Shown here piece by piece: positions 7,901 through 8,960 of a stretch of DNA of 8,960 nucleotides (positions within the stretch are counted from its first letter, which is position 1; each line of letters opens with the position of its first letter). The position numbers were made by a program, and so were the translations under genes. This stretch comes from an uncultured Lachnospiraceae bacterium (lineage in GTDB: Bacteria; Bacillota; Clostridia; Lachnospirales; Lachnospiraceae). Where the stretch lies: assembly GCA_937965795.1 (NCBI GenBank), contig CALCMD010000099.1, positions 1 to 8,960 on the forward strand. The letters run 5' to 3'. Below the pieces are notes generated by a model. That model saw nothing but the letters and a program-made list of their open reading frames with translations, was not told the DNA's origin and did no database searches.

Positions 7901-8621
7901 TGTACCATTCATCTACCCCATAGCCTGTCGCACTTCCATCTGCCCTTTTCAGAATCTGCGCATATCCATTCTCATCAAAATCATCTACATAATATTCATA
8001 AGTCGTAAGGTCTTCATCTTCAGGTCTTGTTTCTACGTTTTCATAATCATCCGTAATAGCAAGATAACGTCCTCCATTTACCGTCACATATCCTGTACCT
8101 GTCCCGATTGTTTTGTAGTATGTCGTACTTCCCGTCGGATTTACATCCGCAAAACAGTAAACCGTACCGTCCGGCCCCTCTACAATGCCCGGATCAATAA
8201 TCGTAGTAGCGCTTCTCCCTCCATATCTTTTACTGTCCGGAAAATACAGCGGATAGCTGTAATTCCACGTCTTTCCTCCATCACCAGATACAGAAGCAAT
8301 CGTATCCAGACCGCCTCCGTCTTCCCATGTACCCCATCTTGCATCTGCCGCTGCTATAAGGTCTCCATTCTCCAGAGTAATGATTGCCGGTATACGAAAA
8401 TTTTCACTTCCGCCTGTACCGGGCATAAACGGCTGCTCCTCCGTCCGTGTATCCTCGCTTGCAGGAACACTTCCCGCTTTGAGAAGGTCTGGCAGATCTG
8501 TATTTGCCGCCGAAACAGGAACAGAAAATGTTGGTATTGAAGAAAAAGCCATCACACCCACAGCAAAAACACTTATCCCACGTTTCCATAATTTAAAAAA
8601 GAATCTCTTACTTTCCCTCAT
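4908..8621 (-). CDS. Secreted multidomain sialidase B (GH33 exo-alpha-sialidase), 1237 aa
   Basis: Paralog of the downstream sialidase A, same orientation, separated from it by 341 bases that contain a terminator and a new promoter, so probably not one operon. Signal peptide about 1-38 (VSA/A). GH33 domain about 66-520 with R76, R95, likely acid/base D101, Asp boxes at 112-119, 289-296 and 349-356, E374, R390, R452 and Y485, so all expected catalytic residues are present. Residues 204-316 are identical to A. The loop before D101 differs (Trp at 96 and 99). The C-terminal part holds one Ig-like region with no module inserted in it, one copy of the unknown module (640-806), a cysteine-containing segment (843-910), a helical segment plus a single FIVAR-like repeat (about 997-1072), BspA-like leucine-rich repeats (about 1092-1210) and a lysine-rich tail. 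No LPXTG or membrane anchor is visible. The start is supported by the same 12-residue lead before the KRG motif as in A and by an AAAGGAGA site, with a rather long gap of 13 bases after GGAG. Confidence 0.93.
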   Translation of the reverse strand: MRESKRFFFKLWKRGISVFAVGVMAFSSIPTFSVPVSAANTDLPDLLKAGSVPASEDTRTEEQPFMPGTGGSENFRIPAIITLENGDLIAAADARWGTWEDGGGLDTIASVSGDGGKTWNYSYPLYFPDSKRYGGRSATTIIDPGIVEGPDGTVYCFADVNPTGSTTYYKTIGTGTGYVTVNGGRYLAITDDYENVETRPEDEDLTTYEYYVDDFDENGYAQILKRADGSATGYGVDEWYNLYTVTNGEYVADLTQKQVNSNTDIQQNVFYKDSLFHVYSIGYIWYVTSKDHGRTWEHPRNINDQVKRQDNENAILISPGQGITTNSGDIFIGFYSFGDEKCNSTIVYSTDNGDTWKRTNDLPGKRSEGTWSSENEIVELEDGTLRMFYRNGANVICYCDAKKNKDGEYVIGESTVTDISIWSDCNLSAIIYSKKINGKQTILLACPGGSGRKNGKIFTLLVEEDKSLSLFRTFSVPDSGDRYAYSCLTELEDGTIGLLWESDTFARSSIRYDRFSILEVAQGVSIEGAFLYAEIREGKDYKKEINGEGVISVQPDESIATVVTDFENGKMTLTIHGVSAGYTKAVIDGAEYRIRVTTRNVLKVGENFDVKDAAAYTNAPEDESVIKVQAYEEKKQVMYDHTSSVASSLNSFSDTKKEGNTLEAAEFTMIASGENWRIYNEATKTYLVNSNADNFFRREGVDMKVTPTNDQETFRICQSNDQRYVIFFFKEMNFNANGSYINDFVNGSYELVLLEKQDHISDEDTVPGYQRVSSITSGKKYLISYIWEDGSIMVLYPENGKNNQSKLAFLQEAGIRVTAMGKGMESVVIDGQEYDFKVADPSCTHESSAIKGVIPADCNMEGYTGDEICANCGIVIKEGTSIPMLTHDWEEGVVTKEVTRTENGEKVYTCKNNSLHKKTEIIYASALDKLMTEYEKAAALMTQTEEYTAEEIAGVQTVYEEQTAVVTDKGASRSAMYGSMEALKTAVKGAEEKKAEREAFELIRKEISEAISAAGEAYAKGESAYKSETWKAFEKAYNDAKNALEDTVVTEEDAEIFIAVLQDAKNALVEKEPVVKPDEKPQETEKPAPVGKFEKGSQKVAGSGRYQVLNEKNKTAKLIAVVNRNATKLNVPAAVKIGGVTCKVVEVGNKVFRNGKKLKKVILGKNVTTIGKQAFMNCKNLKTVQLKGKALKTIKKGAFQNTSAKITVSAKKMSKKQKAELLKKLKKAGMSKKAKVK
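5406..5633 (-). repeat. Single FIVAR-like repeat in sialidase B (residues about 997-1072)
   Basis: Matches the first FIVAR-like unit of sialidase A. The following KPDEK sequence runs almost directly into the leucine-rich repeat region, where A has a second unit. Confidence 0.65.
6204..6704 (-). repeat. Single module copy in sialidase B (167 aa, residues 640-806)
   Basis: Homologous to both modules of sialidase A and in the position of A copy 2. Starts at DHTSS and ends before SKLAFLQE. The extra A copy has no counterpart here. Confidence 0.75.
7801..8006 (-). repeat. 206-base tract identical to 3746-3951
   Basis: Partner of the identical tract in sialidase A, at an offset of 4055 bases. Confidence 0.9.
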
Positions 8622-8633
8622 AACTTTAATTTA

Positions 8634-8641
8634 TCTCCTTT
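8634..8641 (-). promoter_or_regulatory. Ribosome binding site of sialidase B
   Basis: AAAGGAGA on the minus strand. The gap from GGAG to the ATG at 8621 is 13 bases, longer than for sialidase A, so translation may be weaker. No better-placed alternative start was seen, and the N-terminal length matches A. Confidence 0.65.
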
Positions 8642-8681
8642 TGCTTCATTTATCCGGACGATGCCAGATTCATAAATCGTT

Positions 8682-8707
8682 TGCTCACTTATATCGGCTT
8701 TTGAGCA
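8682..8707 (-). promoter_or_regulatory. Small inverted repeat in the sialidase B leader
   Basis: TGCTCA and TGAGCA, 6-bp arms around 14 bases, within the predicted leader of sialidase B. The stem is short and could be chance. No known riboswitch was recognised in this leader. Confidence 0.3.
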
Positions 8708-8739
8708 TAACATTTTATCATTTACATCCTTTATTTTTC

Positions 8740-8768
8740 ATTATAGTGAAAGTAAACCCTATAATCAA
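8740..8768 (-). promoter_or_regulatory. Sigma-A type promoter of sialidase B
   Basis: On the minus strand, TTGATT (8763-8768), a 17-base spacer and TATAAT (8740-8745), the same arrangement as upstream of sialidase A. The start would be near 8733, giving a leader of about 112 bases, much longer than that of sialidase A. Confidence 0.8.
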
Positions 8769-8823
8769 TAAATTTCTTTTTTGAAAGTGAATTTTATTTA
8801 CATTTTATTAGACTTTTTTTATG

Positions 8824-8923
8824 AACTTCTTTTTTTCTTTAGATTAAAAACATATTTTAAACACATCTTTCGCTTATAATATAGTCATATTAGCAAACAG
8901 CTAATATATTTTCATAACTCACT
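8824..8923. repeat. Intergenic conserved block, partner of 4701-4800
   Basis: Same block upstream of sialidase B. Between it and the gene lie the B promoter and a leader of about 110 bases that has no counterpart upstream of sialidase A. Confidence 0.9.
8887..8907. repeat. Inverted repeat, second copy
   Basis: Identical in sequence and spacer to the dyad at 4764-4784, placed about 120 bases upstream of the sialidase B -35 box, so its position relative to each gene's promoter is also similar. Confidence 0.7.
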
Positions 8924-8949
8924 CTCCGCAGTCCACAAAACTGCGGAGA
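8923..8949. repeat. Hairpin with compensatory change (right copy)
   Basis: TCTCCGCAG (8923-8931) pairs with CTGCGGAGA (8941-8949) over 9 bp with a 9-base loop. It has no T-run directly after it on either strand, so it is not a simple terminator. Confidence 0.6.
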
Positions 8950-8960
8950 ACTCCCTCAAA
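8941..8960 (+). repeat. 20-base direct repeat of window positions 1-20
   Basis: The last 20 bases equal the first 20 exactly. The middle copy (4821-4839) is similar but has GCGAAG for GCGGAG. This fits a tandem array extending past both ends, or a contig closed on a repeat. Confidence 0.9.

Larger units (their letters stand above)
8887..8960 (+). ncRNA. Putative small RNA, second copy, 3' part beyond the window
   Basis: Same layout as the copy at 4764: TATAAT at 8875-8880, 8-bp inverted repeat at 8887-8907 and a second hairpin at 8923-8949, then the shared AACTCCCTCAAA segment, cut by the window end. Sequence up to 8923 is almost identical to the other copy. The second hairpin differs in sequence but keeps its pairing. 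Confidence 0.33.

Noticed and set aside
8622..8740. Known riboswitch or T-box in the sialidase B leader
   Set aside because: No T-box sequence, conserved riboswitch core or leader terminator could be recognised; only a weak 6-bp inverted repeat.

Overview
The window holds two large secreted sialidases (exo-alpha-sialidase, GH33 type) lying head to tail on the minus strand. It has no other convincing protein gene. The architecture (Gram-positive signal peptide, GH33 catalytic domain, repeated beta modules, a cysteine-containing spacer, FIVAR-like helical repeats, BspA-type leucine-rich repeats, a lysine-rich tail) and the A-tract and T-tract rich intergenic DNA suggest a gut Firmicute. A mucin-degrading member of Lachnospiraceae (the Ruminococcus torques/gnavus, Mediterraneibacter or Blautia neighbourhood) is most likely. 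This is a guess from style, not an identification.

Layout, left to right on the plus strand. 1-87: the tail of an intergenic element ending in a hairpin terminator. 88-4566 (minus): sialidase A, 1492 aa. 4567-4907: an intergenic region with the sialidase A promoter and ribosome binding site, a strongly conserved noncoding block, two inverted repeats and a terminator. 4908-8621 (minus): sialidase B, 1237 aa. 8622-8960: the same kind of intergenic region again, cut off by the window end. The last 20 bases repeat the first 20 exactly, so the gene-plus-spacer unit probably continues beyond the window.

Both proteins keep the full set of GH33 catalytic residues and should be active. They differ in the loop just before the acid/base aspartate, in the number of binding-type modules (two in A, one in B) and in the number of FIVAR-like repeats (two in A, one in B). 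They read as duplicated and then diversified paralogs acting outside the cell on sialylated glycans such as mucin. A 206-base stretch in the catalytic domains is perfectly identical, which points to recent gene conversion or recombination.

The most unusual part is noncoding. A 100-base intergenic block is 99/100 identical between the two copies, while the adjacent sialidase promoters have drifted. It carries a plus-strand TATAAT and an 8-bp inverted repeat where a transcript would start. A second hairpin with a compensatory base change follows, and then a hairpin terminator whose T-run is on the plus strand. I interpret this as a possible small RNA of about 140 nt, repeated between the sialidase genes, divergent from one gene and convergent with the next. 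This is an inference from sequence alone.
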